Below are positions 8,470-16,408 of a stretch of 64,000 nucleotides of DNA, piece after piece. The notes below the pieces were generated by a model, which made no database searches, was not told the origin of the DNA, and saw only the letters and a list, made by a program, of their open reading frames with translations. The DNA comes from Pimelobacter simplex. Its GTDB lineage: Bacteria; Actinomycetota; Actinomycetes; Propionibacteriales; Nocardioidaceae. Numbering within the stretch: the stretch's first letter is position 1; the number at the start of each line of letters is the position of its first letter. The stretch lies in the NCBI GenBank assembly GCA_016803235.1, contig JADCLI010000017.1, positions 41,959 to 105,958 on the forward strand, read 5' to 3'. Made by a program: the position numbers and the translations under genes.

Positions 8470-9072
8470 TCAGCCGACCTGCATGACGCGGGTGCCGCCC
8501 GCGAACTTGTCGTGCCAGCCCTGGTGGTTGGGCTGGTCGTTGTTCAGGGTGACCGCGATGAAGATCATGGCGGCGATGGGAGCAGCCCAGCCCAGGAAGA
8601 ACCACCCGAGGACGGGGATGATGCTGAGGACGCCGAGCGCCGCGTAGGCGTTGCGCTTGAGGGCCTGCTCCATCGTCGGCTTGGTGGCGCCGTCGGGGCC
8701 GTAGGTCCGCAGCTTCATGACCATCTTGCCCACGGTCTGCCCGGAGTTGGACTCCATGAAGGCGAAGTAGCCCAGGTAGATGGCCGCCTGCAGGATCGCC
8801 ATCACCGTGTAGAAGAGGAACTGCTCGCCGAAGGAGTAGACGAAGCCGGTCAGGAAGATCGCGCTGAACACGATGTAGAGCACGACGTTGACCACTCCGA
8901 GCAGCACGTGGTCGATCAGGCGCGCGAGGAAGCGGTTGAGCAGCTCGGCCGGACGCGGGACGCCGGTCGGAGCGCCACCGAACTGCGGCTGCGGCGGACC
9001 GCCGTACCCACCCGGCGGGGGCGGCGGCGTGCCACCCGGCGGTGGCGGCGGAGGCGGCTGGTTGTAGGACAT
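8470..9072 (-). CDS. RDD-family membrane protein with Pro/Gly-rich N-terminus
   Basis: This is a 200-residue protein. Residues 1-42 are a low-complexity Pro/Gly-rich cytoplasmic tail (PPPPPPPGGTPPPPPGG). The RDD-type membrane core follows, with the variant diagnostic segment LNRFLARLIDHVL, hydrophobic helices around 58-80, 85-110 and 145-180, and NSGQTVGKMVMKLRT between them. RDD proteins are small membrane proteins, some linked to ion transport or envelope stress; no role can be assigned. A good ribosome site (GAGGAG) lies about seven bases before the ATG at 9072. Confidence 0.85.
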   Translation of the reverse strand: MSYNQPPPPPPPGGTPPPPPGGYGGPPQPQFGGAPTGVPRPAELLNRFLARLIDHVLLGVVNVVLYIVFSAIFLTGFVYSFGEQFLFYTVMAILQAAIYLGYFAFMESNSGQTVGKMVMKLRTYGPDGATKPTMEQALKRNAYAALGVLSIIPVLGWFFLGWAAPIAAMIFIAVTLNNDQPNHQGWHDKFAGGTRVMQVG

Positions 9073-9223
9073 GCGTGCTCCTCGAGTCGTGGGGTGCGCG
9101 TGCGCACCCGGGGGTGGCAGCAATCTAGTGCGCAAAGGTGCCCCGGAGCGGGCAATGCGAGCGTTCTCGCCCCGTTGCCCGCGCGTTCAACCCGCTGACG
9201 CCGGGTCGCCCTACCGTCCGACC

Positions 9224-10762
9224 GTGATCGCTCGCGGAACGCTCGGCAGCCTGCTCGTGCTGCTCGGCGGCCTCGTCACCGCCACCCTCCCGGCCTCGAC
9301 CCCGGTGCTGCGCATCGGCGCCCTGGGCGCACTGCGCGCCCACGAGGTCGGCCGGATGACCGGGCTGGTGGTGGTCCTGGTCGGCCTGGGGCTGCTGGCG
9401 AACGCCTGGTTGCGGCTGTGCCGCACGGTCGCGGTCGGCGACCGGGACACCGCGGACCCGGTCGAGGGCGTCGCCCTCGCTCGCTTCGCGGCGATCGTGT
9501 GGAGCGCGCCGCTGATGCTGGCCCCGCCGCTGTTCTCCCGCGACGGCTGGTCATACGCCGCGCAGGGCAAGCTCGCCGAGGTGGGGCTCTCGCCGTACGT
9601 CGTCGGGCCGGGGGCGCTCGCACCCGAGACCTTCCTCCCGCTGCCCGGCTGGATCACCGGTCCACCGATCGTGCAGGCCGTGGACCCGTTGTGGTGGGAC
9701 ACCGCGACGCCGTACGGGCCGGTGCCGGTGTTCCTCGGCGCGATCGTCGCCGGCATCACGGGCAACCCGTGGATCCTGGTGGTCGCCCACCGCGGCTTCG
9801 CCCTGCTCGGCCTGGTGCTGCTGGCCTGGGCGGTGCCGCGGCTCGCGGCCTGGGGCGGCGCCAACCCGGCCGTCGCGACCGCGCTCGTCATCGTGTCGCC
9901 GCTGATGATGGCCAACGGGGTGGCCGGCCTGCACAACGACCTGCTCATGGTCGGCCTGATGGCGGCCGCCCTCGTCGTCGCGGTCGAGCGGGGCTGGGTC
10001 TGGGGAGCGGTGCTCGCCGGCGTCGCCGCGGGTGTCAAGGTCCCCGGCGGCCTGGTGGCCGTCGGCATCGTGCTCGTCTCCCTGCCCGTCGGGGCCGAGC
10101 TGCTCACCCGGGTGCGGCGCCTCGGCGCGGTCGCCGCGGTGTCGGTCGGCACCCTGGTCGGCGTCGGTATCGTCACCGGGATCGGCAACGGCTGGCTGCG
10201 CGCCCTCACCGTCCCCGGCGAGGTCAACACCCCGCTCTCCGCCACCACCCTGGTCGGCGGCATCCTCGACTGGCTGGCCCTGCACCTCGGCCTCGGCACC
10301 GATCCCGCCCTCTTCCGCGACCTCGTCCGCGCTCTCGGGCTCCTGCTCGCCCTCGGCATCGGGGCATGGGTCGGACTGCGCTGGCCGACCGGCTCGCGTC
10401 GTACGGCGATCGCGGCCGTCGCGGCCGTGGGCTCGGCCTTCGTGCTGCTCTCGCCGGTCGTGCACCTGTGGTACTTCCTGCTGCTGCCGCCGTTCCTCGC
10501 CGTCCAGCGCCTCCCGCGCCACGCCACCGGGGCTCTCGTCGCCGTGTCGGTCCTGCTCGGCCTGGTCGCCCCGCTCGACTCGTCCCTGCACGGCGCGTAC
10601 TACGCGATCGTGATCGGCTGCATGACCGTCGCCCTGCTGCTGCCGGTCCTCCTGCTCACCCCGCCCGCCCGCGAGCGGCTGGCCCGCATCGTCGCCCCGC
10701 TCGCGCCGCCGCTTGTAACTAAGGGTTACAGCGCGAAAACCGGTGCAGGAGCGCCCGGGTAG
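9224..10762 (+). CDS. MptB-like polyprenol-phosphomannose-dependent mannosyltransferase
   Basis: This is a 512-residue polytopic membrane glycosyltransferase (GT-C fold) with about 13 helices. FSRDGWSYAAQGKLAEVGL followed by SPYVVGP is typical of the MptB family, where the acidic residue in the first outer loop is catalytic. Such enzymes add alpha-1,6-mannose to lipid-linked mannans from polyprenol-phosphomannose. The start GTG 9224 lies six bases after TACCGT, a leaderless pattern. The last 16 codons (10712 onward, ending KTGAGAPG and a TAG) lie inside the left inverted repeat of the neighbouring element, so the native C-terminus was probably replaced (inference). Confidence 0.86.
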   Translation: MIARGTLGSLLVLLGGLVTATLPASTPVLRIGALGALRAHEVGRMTGLVVVLVGLGLLANAWLRLCRTVAVGDRDTADPVEGVALARFAAIVWSAPLMLAPPLFSRDGWSYAAQGKLAEVGLSPYVVGPGALAPETFLPLPGWITGPPIVQAVDPLWWDTATPYGPVPVFLGAIVAGITGNPWILVVAHRGFALLGLVLLAWAVPRLAAWGGANPAVATALVIVSPLMMANGVAGLHNDLLMVGLMAAALVVAVERGWVWGAVLAGVAAGVKVPGGLVAVGIVLVSLPVGAELLTRVRRLGAVAAVSVGTLVGVGIVTGIGNGWLRALTVPGEVNTPLSATTLVGGILDWLALHLGLGTDPALFRDLVRALGLLLALGIGAWVGLRWPTGSRRTAIAAVAAVGSAFVLLSPVVHLWYFLLLPPFLAVQRLPRHATGALVAVSVLLGLVAPLDSSLHGAYYAIVIGCMTVALLLPVLLLTPPARERLARIVAPLAPPLVTKGYSAKTGAGAPG

Positions 10763-10785
10763 TGGCCACAGCACCCGGGTAGTCG
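10710..10785 (+). repeat. Left terminal inverted repeat
   Basis: It begins CGCTTGTAACTAAGGGTTAC and ends with CCCGGGTAGTCG. It contains TGTAAC-TAAGG-GTTACA (10714-10730), a small inverted repeat, then GCGAAAACCGGTGCA, then CCCGGGTAGT twice, at 10754-10763 and 10774-10783, spaced exactly 20 bp. After a three-base gap the match to the right copy continues for another six bases (TCGGCT). Confidence 0.9.
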
Positions 10786-10885
10786 TCGGCTTGCCCGTCG
10801 CAGCGAGCGCCCGCCGTACGCGGCCATCCACAGGCCCAGAGGGCCGATGTGTCGACAGCATCGTTCGGGGCAACCGTGCCCAGCC

Positions 10886-11935
10886 ATGCATCCTCGAGTC
10901 CTGGCGGCGATGGCCGCGAACCACGGTCTGATCACCCGGCATGAGCTTCACGACCTCGGTATCGGGCCGGGCCAGGTCCGGTCGTTGCTGCGGTGCGGGC
11001 GGGGAGACACCGAACCCCGTCTTCGTGTCCTACGACGCGGGATCTTCACGGCTACCGAGATCTGGAACGCCCTTGACGAGTACGTCGGTCAGCCGCTGCT
11101 CCTCGCACGCGCCGCCGGCATGGCCGCCAAGCGTGACTGGGTGCTGAGTCACGACTCCTCCTGCCATCTCCAGGGGCTCCCGATGCTTCGTCCGAAGGAG
11201 CCGCTCGTGCACCTCACGCGGCCCGGGTGGACCAATGCCTGGACTGAGTACGGCATCAAGCACCACCTGGCGCGGTTCGAGCCCGCGCAGGTGGTCGTCG
11301 TCGACGGCATACGCGCCCTCGACCTCGCCCGCACTGCAGCCGACGTCGCCCGTGAGCACGGGTTCCGCCACGGCCTGGTGGCGTGTGACGCAGCGATGAG
11401 GCGGGGCGTGAGTCGCACCGAGCTCTGGCGCGCGGTCGACGTGATGACCAGCTGGCCCGGCGTGAAGGATGCGCGTCCGGCCATCGAGCTGGCCGATCCG
11501 GGAGCGGAGAGCGTCCTGGAGACCTTGGCGCGAGAGCTGGTCATCGAGGCCGGGATCGGGCAGCCGGAGACGCAGTTCCCGGTGCGGACGGCGCGAGGTG
11601 TGGCGTGGTGCGACCTGCGGGTCGGCAACCTGATGATCGAGGCTGACGGCGAGGTCAAGCTCACCGCCGTGGCCGACGGCGGGCTGTCGACGGATCCTCG
11701 GCAGACGTGGTTCGACGAGAAGGTCCGCGAGCGAGCGGTCACCGACCGCGGCCTCGTGGTGGTGCGGGTCGTCAACGACGACATCTGGAAGCGACGCCGC
11801 CGGGCGGAGGCGATCGACCGGATCCGACGCGGGTACGCCGAGTCCGTCCAGCGGTTCGGACCCGAGCTGGTGCCCGAGCTCGCCCGTGAAGCGGCCGAGC
11901 TCCGCCGCCAGTACGGCGATCGACGCTCGGCGTGA
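10886..11935 (+). CDS. AbiEi antitoxin-domain / DUF559 endonuclease-like protein
   Basis: This is a 349-residue protein. The N-terminus (HPRVLAAMAANHGLITRHEL, then VLRRGIFTATE) is the winged-helix of AbiEi-type antitoxins. The middle resembles the DUF559/AbiEi paralogue family common in actinobacteria. The C-terminus has a PD-(D/E)xK-like pattern: Glu208/Glu212 in ESVLE, Asp243 in WCDL, Glu252-x-Asp254 in MIEADGEVK, and Lys258. No AbiEii toxin gene is adjacent, so a classical type IV toxin-antitoxin pair is absent. ATG 10886 is preferred over ATG 10847 because it begins at the conserved domain. DNA binding and nuclease activity are family-based inferences. Confidence 0.8.
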   Translation: MHPRVLAAMAANHGLITRHELHDLGIGPGQVRSLLRCGRGDTEPRLRVLRRGIFTATEIWNALDEYVGQPLLLARAAGMAAKRDWVLSHDSSCHLQGLPMLRPKEPLVHLTRPGWTNAWTEYGIKHHLARFEPAQVVVVDGIRALDLARTAADVAREHGFRHGLVACDAAMRRGVSRTELWRAVDVMTSWPGVKDARPAIELADPGAESVLETLARELVIEAGIGQPETQFPVRTARGVAWCDLRVGNLMIEADGEVKLTAVADGGLSTDPRQTWFDEKVRERAVTDRGLVVVRVVNDDIWKRRRRAEAIDRIRRGYAESVQRFGPELVPELAREAAELRRQYGDRRSA

Positions 11936-11937
11936 GC

Positions 11938-12013
11938 CGACTACCCGGGTGCTCTGGCTACTACCCGGGCGTTGTTGCACCGGTTTTCGCGCTGTAACAC
12001 TTAGTTACAAGCG
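11938..12013 (-). repeat. Right terminal inverted repeat
   Basis: Read on the minus strand it repeats the left copy with six substitutions. The TGTAAC/GTTACA arms are unchanged (the substitution there falls in the spacer, TAAGT instead of TAAGG), and both CCCGGGTAGT words are kept with the same 20-bp spacing. It starts two bases after the stop codon of the enclosed gene and stops one base short of the GT4 stop codon. Confidence 0.9.
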
Positions 12014-12014
12014 C

Positions 12015-13130
12015 TCAGGCGCTGAGCGCGCCGACCCGGTCGCCTGCGTGCAGCGTGAGCATCCGGGCCACCGTGCGGTCCCAGCCGTACTGTTCGGCAC
12101 GCCTCCGGGCAGCGGTACGACGACGGGACTCGGGCAGAGCGAGCAGCCGCAGCACGGCGTCGGCGAGCGCCTCGGGCGAGGGAGCGCCCCAGGCGCCGCA
12201 CGAGGCGTCGACCAGCTCCCGGGCGCCACCGCGGTCGGCGGTCACGACGGGGGTGCCGCAGGCCAGCGCCTCGAGCACCGCGAGGCCGAAGGTCTCGCCG
12301 GGGCACACGGACAGGGAGACGTCCGCGGCGGCGAGGCGGTCGCGCAGCGCGGCCCGGCCGTCGACGTACCCGTGGAAGACCACGGGCGCGTCTCCGGCGA
12401 TCGCCTCGAGCTCGTCGCGGTGCGGGCCCTCGCCGTACACGTCCAGGCGCAGCGGGACCCCGCGCCGGTGCAGCTCGACGGCGGTCGCGACCGCCAGGTG
12501 CGGGGACTTCTCCCGCGACAGCCGGCCGGCGTGGACCAGCCGCAGCACGCCACCGGTGCGCTCCCGACCAGCAGGGGGGCGGAAGGTCGCGAGGTCCACT
12601 CCCAGGGGCACCCGCGAGACCGGGCAGCCGGCGGCGTCGGCGACGGCGCGGAACTCGCTCTCCGCGTACGCCGACGTCACCACCACCGTGTCGAAGCTGC
12701 GCACGATCAGCCGGTTGAGCAGTCCGATCGAGACCTTCGAGGTGGTCTCGAGGCCGGTACGCATCGCGAACATGTCGCCCATCCGCTCGTGCGAGAGCAG
12801 CACCGAGCGCACACCGTTGCGGCGCGCCCACCAGGCGACCGGCAGCAGGGTCAGCTTGTCGCTCCACTCGACGCTGGTCGGTGCGAACCTCTCGAGCACC
12901 TCGGTGACCCGCCACGGCTCGACGATCAGCCGGTACCCCCCGCCCACCCGCGGCGCACGGACCTGGACGACGTCCCCGAGGGAGGTGGTCCGGACGGCGT
13001 CGACCGGGCCGGGGATGACGAGGAGGCGCTCGGCTCCGGCGGCGACGTACCCCTGGCCCAGCTGCTCGATCGCAGTCCGCATGCCTCCCGAGGTCGCGCC
13101 GACGAAGTTGGCCAGCTGGGCGATCCGCAC
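12015..13130 (-). CDS. GT4-family glycosyltransferase (PimB/PimC-like)
   Basis: This is a 371-residue GT-B glycosyltransferase. The N-terminal half has the acceptor-side glycine loop (QLANFVGATSGGMRTAI). The C-terminal half has the nucleotide-sugar site: VHAGRLSREKSPHLAVATA and the E-x7-E type motif in CPGETFGLAVLEALACG. The closest known functions are mannosyl transfer to phosphatidylinositol mannosides or related envelope lipids, which fits its facing the MptB-like gene; the sugar and acceptor are inferred. GTG 13130 was chosen because GATGGT lies six bases upstream and the protein then starts MRIAQLANF. A GTG two codons earlier is possible. Confidence 0.84.
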   Translation of the reverse strand: MRIAQLANFVGATSGGMRTAIEQLGQGYVAAGAERLLVIPGPVDAVRTTSLGDVVQVRAPRVGGGYRLIVEPWRVTEVLERFAPTSVEWSDKLTLLPVAWWARRNGVRSVLLSHERMGDMFAMRTGLETTSKVSIGLLNRLIVRSFDTVVVTSAYAESEFRAVADAAGCPVSRVPLGVDLATFRPPAGRERTGGVLRLVHAGRLSREKSPHLAVATAVELHRRGVPLRLDVYGEGPHRDELEAIAGDAPVVFHGYVDGRAALRDRLAAADVSLSVCPGETFGLAVLEALACGTPVVTADRGGARELVDASCGAWGAPSPEALADAVLRLLALPESRRRTAARRRAEQYGWDRTVARMLTLHAGDRVGALSA

Positions 13131-13201
13131 GGGCACACCATCGCGGTGACGGGTGAACCCTTGCCCACGGCATGGTTGACGGGCGCGAAAGGATGGTGGG
13201 C

Positions 13202-14200
13202 ATGAGCAACCCGGAAGCCAAGCCCGACGAGGTGGTCTGCGAGGGCCGGCAGGCCGCCGGCATCGAGCTGATGGAGCCGCGTGAGGTGCCGCTGGGCGGT
13301 CCCCGGGCGATGCCGGTACTCCGCACGCTGCCGCAGCGGCACCGCTCGCTCATCGGCGCGTGGTGCTTCCTCGACCACTACGGCCCGGACCTGGTCAGCG
13401 AGAGCGGCGGCATGGAGGTCGCACCGCACCCGCACACCGGCCTGCAGACCGTGAGCTGGCTGTTCACCGGCGAGATCGAGCACCGCGACAGCGCCGGCAA
13501 CGTCGCGATGGTGCGGCCCAAGGAGGTCAACCTGATGACCGCCGGGCGGGGCATCAGCCACTCCGAGGTGTCGACGCCGGAGACCACGGTGCTGCACGGT
13601 GCCCAGCTGTGGGTGGCGCTCCCGGACGCCGACCGCGACACCGACCCCGGCTTCGAGCACTACGCCCCGGCCGAGGTGGGTGGTGAGGGCTGGCGTGCGC
13701 ACGTCTTCCTCGGCTCCCTGCTCGGCGACACCTCCCCGGTGGCGACCTTCACCCCGCTGCTCGGGGCCGAGGTGGTCCTGGACCCGGGGACCACGCTGCG
13801 CGTGCCCGTCGACCCCGACTTCGAGCTCGGTGTCCTCGTGGACCTCGGCTCGGTCTCGGTGGGCGACGTCGACGCCAAGGTGGCGGACCTCGCCTTCGTC
13901 CCGCCCGGCGGAGACGAGCTCGTCCTGGTCGCGGGCGACGAGGGCGCCCGGCTGCTCGTGCTCGGCGGGCCGCCGTTCGGTGAGTCCATCGTGATGTGGT
14001 GGAACTTCGTGGGCCGCACCCACGAGGAGGTCGTCGAGTACCGCGCCGCCTGGCAGCACCAGATCACCGGCCCCGACGGCGACGTCGTCCCCGACAGCCG
14101 CCAGGTCGCACCCGGCCGGTTCGGCGTCGTGCCCGATCAGCCGCTGCGCCCCATCCCGGCGCCCGGGCTGCCGAACGCCCGCCTCCGGGAACGCCGGTGA
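13202..14200 (+). CDS. Pirin-family protein
   Basis: This is a 332-residue bicupin. The N-terminal cupin has PHPHTGLQTVSWLFTGEIEH and later GRGISHSE, giving the three His and one Glu that hold the metal in pirins. A C-terminal pirin domain follows (GGPPFGESIVMWWNFV). Bacterial pirins have quercetinase-like or regulatory activities; no specific role can be given. AAAGGA lies just upstream of the ATG at 13202. Its stop overlaps the lrgA start as GTGA, so pirin, lrgA and lrgB form one operon. Confidence 0.92.
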   Translation: MSNPEAKPDEVVCEGRQAAGIELMEPREVPLGGPRAMPVLRTLPQRHRSLIGAWCFLDHYGPDLVSESGGMEVAPHPHTGLQTVSWLFTGEIEHRDSAGNVAMVRPKEVNLMTAGRGISHSEVSTPETTVLHGAQLWVALPDADRDTDPGFEHYAPAEVGGEGWRAHVFLGSLLGDTSPVATFTPLLGAEVVLDPGTTLRVPVDPDFELGVLVDLGSVSVGDVDAKVADLAFVPPGGDELVLVAGDEGARLLVLGGPPFGESIVMWWNFVGRTHEEVVEYRAAWQHQITGPDGDVVPDSRQVAPGRFGVVPDQPLRPIPAPGLPNARLRERR

Positions 14201-14571
14201 TCGCAGGCCTCACCTGGCTGCTCGCGTTCCAGGTGCTCGGGGAGGTGCTGGTGCGCGTCCTCGACGTCACGGTGCCGGGGCCGGTCGCGGGGATGCTGCT
14301 GCTGTTCGTGTTCCTGCGCCTGCGGCGGTACGGCGACGACGGCTCGATCGTCCGCGCCGGCTCCGCGCTGCTGCGGCACCTGCAGCTCTTCTTCGTCCCC
14401 GCGGGGGTCGGCGTCGTGGTCTACCTCGCCGTGCTGCGTGACCACGCGCTGCCGATCGCGGCGGCCGTCCTCGGCTCCTGGCTGCTCGGGCTCGTGGTCG
14501 TCGGATGGACCGCGGTCGGCCTCGAGCGGCTGCTCGGCAAGCCGCGCGACGACCTCGGGGACCCGGTGTGA
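14197..14571 (+). CDS. lrgA: LrgA/CidA-family membrane protein
   Basis: This is a 124-residue protein with four hydrophobic helices. The family segment VPGPVAGMLLLFVFLRLR is near residues 25-42, and LRHLQLFFVPAGVGVV follows. LrgA/CidA proteins are holin-like; with LrgB they affect murein hydrolase activity and, in some species, uptake of pyruvate or glycolate. The start GTG overlaps the pirin stop, and the 3' end overlaps lrgB by four bases. Confidence 0.88.
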   Translation: MIAGLTWLLAFQVLGEVLVRVLDVTVPGPVAGMLLLFVFLRLRRYGDDGSIVRAGSALLRHLQLFFVPAGVGVVVYLAVLRDHALPIAAAVLGSWLLGLVVVGWTAVGLERLLGKPRDDLGDPV

Positions 14572-15275
14572 GGGACGACCTGCTCGACCTCGCCCGCTCC
14601 CCGCTGGCCCTGCTGCTGGTCACCCTCGTCGGCTACCAGGCCGGTCGCTGGCTGCAGGCCCGGACCGGCGGGCACGCCCTCGCCCAGCCGGTGCTCCCGG
14701 CGATCGGAGCCGCGGCGCTCGCGATCACGGTCCTCGACGTCGACTACGCCGCCTACCGCAGCGCCACCGAGCTGATCGCCTTCTGGCTCGGTCCGGCGAC
14801 CGTGGCACTGGCGATCCCGCTGCACCGGCAGGCCGACCGTCTCAAGGGCTTCGTCGTCCCCCTGCTCGTCGCGGTCGTCGTCGGCGCGGCGACCTCGATC
14901 GTCAGCGCCGTGCTGATCGCCCGGGTGCTGGGCGCGGACGAGGTCCTCGAGAAGACGCTCGCGACCAAGGCGGCGACCACGCCGGTCGCGATCGCGCTCA
15001 CCGACGCCCTGGGCGGGATCCCGCCCCTGGCCGCAGTGTTCGCGATCGGCATCGGCATCGTCAGCGCCGTCGTCGCGCCGGCCACCCTCAACCTGCTGCG
15101 CATCCGTGACCGCCGCGCCCGCGGGCTGGCCGTCGGCGCCGTCTCGCACGGCATCGGCGCGTCCCGGATGCTGCGCGAGGACGAGACCGAGGGCGCCTTC
15201 GCCGGTCTCGGCATGGGCCTCTCGGCGCTGGCGATCAGCCTGCTCGTCCCGCTCCTGGCGCTGGTCCTGTTCTGA
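14568..15275 (+). CDS. lrgB: LrgB/CidB-family membrane protein
   Basis: This is a 235-residue, largely hydrophobic protein and the usual partner of LrgA. The family region is KTLATKAATTPVAIALTDALGG, then FAIGIGIVSAVVAPA and ARGLAVGAVSHGIGASRML. The GTG start overlaps the lrgA stop (GTGTGA). The pair probably acts as one membrane complex; whether it transports a carboxylate or modulates wall hydrolases cannot be told from sequence. Confidence 0.9.
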   Translation: MRDDLLDLARSPLALLLVTLVGYQAGRWLQARTGGHALAQPVLPAIGAAALAITVLDVDYAAYRSATELIAFWLGPATVALAIPLHRQADRLKGFVVPLLVAVVVGAATSIVSAVLIARVLGADEVLEKTLATKAATTPVAIALTDALGGIPPLAAVFAIGIGIVSAVVAPATLNLLRIRDRRARGLAVGAVSHGIGASRMLREDETEGAFAGLGMGLSALAISLLVPLLALVLF

Positions 15276-15303
15276 CGGGCGACGGGAGGGAAGGGTGGTG
15301 CCC

Positions 15304-16341
15304 ATGACCCGGGCCGCGACCGTCGCCGTGCTGCTCACCCTCCTCGCCGCGTGCGGGACCACCGCCCAGCCCGCTGCCGACCCCGACCTGGCCGACCTGC
15401 CCGGCGTACGCGACGCGGCGCTGCAGCGGGTCGTGCTCGACGACGACTACTACGGCTACCACGGCGTCGTCGACATGGAACCCGACGCGACGCCCGACCA
15501 GGTCGCGACGGCCCTCGACGAGCTGGCCCGCTGGAAGCGCACCCGCGACGCCGAGGAGGTCACGACCGCGGTCCTCCTCGGTGCCGGCACCACCGAGCTG
15601 TACGACGCCGCCTGGCTCGGCGGCACCGCCGCCGGCATCGGGCGGGTCCGCGACCCCGCCGGCAACCGGGCCGACGCGGAGCTGCTGGTGCGGGCCACGG
15701 CGGCGCTCGGCCTCCCGGTCACGATCCAGGAGGGCGAGTGGGACGTCATCACGACCACCCCGCGGGAGACCGCCGCCGTCATCGCCACCCACCCCGACCT
15801 CGCCGAGGTCCCGGACCTCGTCGTCCGCCCCGCCTTCCCGGAGGCCGACACCGACGGGTGGGGCCGCCCGGGCGCGCTCGGTGCCTCGCCGCGGCTGACA
15901 CCCGAGCTGCTGGCGGCGTACGACCGGGTCATCGACAGCACCCGCCTCGTCACCGAGGGGGAGACCCTCGTCCGGTTCGTCGGCAACCCCAGCCGGATGA
16001 TGCTCGGGGAGGAGCTCGACGAGGCCGGCAAGGTGGTGGAGCCGCCGGCCGGGACCGTCCAGGTCCAGGTGGACCTCCGGCTGCCGGGAGGCGCCGGGCC
16101 GCGCAGCCTGCAGCCGCGGCTTGCCGACGACCCGCTGTGGCCGATGGTGCGCGCCCAGCTCGACGCGCTGCGGGAGCAGCCGACCGGCTCGCACCTGTGG
16201 ATCTGGCTGCAGTTCACCCGACCCGGTGGGATTCCCTTCGACGAGAGCCGCAGCCTCATCGAGGTGACCCGCGGCGAGGACGTCCCGAAGGTGGCGCGGA
16301 CCCCGTGGAACCTCGAGGCGTCGGCGTACCTCAACCGCTGA
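15304..16341 (+). CDS. Predicted lipoprotein of unknown function
   Basis: This is a 345-residue protein with a lipoprotein signal ending LLAAC (Cys17), so it should be anchored on the outer face of the membrane. The mature part is soluble and acidic with no recognised domain. It contains DDDYYGYHGVVDMEPDATPD, and a paired region around VLLGAGTTELYDAAWLGGT. GGGAGGGAAGGG lies before the ATG at 15304. It follows lrgB after 28 bp and may be co-transcribed. Function unknown. Confidence 0.8.
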   Translation: MTRAATVAVLLTLLAACGTTAQPAADPDLADLPGVRDAALQRVVLDDDYYGYHGVVDMEPDATPDQVATALDELARWKRTRDAEEVTTAVLLGAGTTELYDAAWLGGTAAGIGRVRDPAGNRADAELLVRATAALGLPVTIQEGEWDVITTTPRETAAVIATHPDLAEVPDLVVRPAFPEADTDGWGRPGALGASPRLTPELLAAYDRVIDSTRLVTEGETLVRFVGNPSRMMLGEELDEAGKVVEPPAGTVQVQVDLRLPGGAGPRSLQPRLADDPLWPMVRAQLDALREQPTGSHLWIWLQFTRPGGIPFDESRSLIEVTRGEDVPKVARTPWNLEASAYLNR

Positions 16342-16408
16342 ACGGCCCCCTGCGGAGTTACGACCGTGGTCGGACGTCGCGGGCCCGGCGAAGCGCTAGG
16401 TTCCCTGC

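Larger units (their letters stand above)
10710..12013. mobile_element. 1.3-kb unit: single AbiEi/DUF559 gene between 76-bp inverted repeats
   Basis: The unit consists of two inverted 76-bp repeats (70 of 76 identical) enclosing one gene and about 100 bp of upstream DNA. It sits between the 3' ends of two convergent glycosyltransferase genes: the left repeat covers the last codons of the MptB-like gene, and the right repeat ends one base before the stop codon of the GT4 gene. There is no transposase, and no target duplication longer than an ambiguous GC is visible. It has the size and shape of a small insertion element whose only cargo is a nuclease-like/antitoxin-like protein. Mobility is inferred, not shown. 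Confidence 0.6.

Noticed and set aside
10714-10730. TGTAAC-TAAGG-GTTACA as a terminator for the MptB-like gene.
   Set aside because: The 6-bp stem is weak, lies upstream of the stop codon at 10760-10762 and has no T run. It is better explained as part of the terminal repeat.
10710-12013. The AbiEi/DUF559 unit as a classical insertion sequence or a full AbiE toxin-antitoxin system.
   Set aside because: No transposase-like DDE or tyrosine/serine recombinase motif and no AbiEii nucleotidyltransferase gene are present, and no clear target-site duplication longer than GC is seen.
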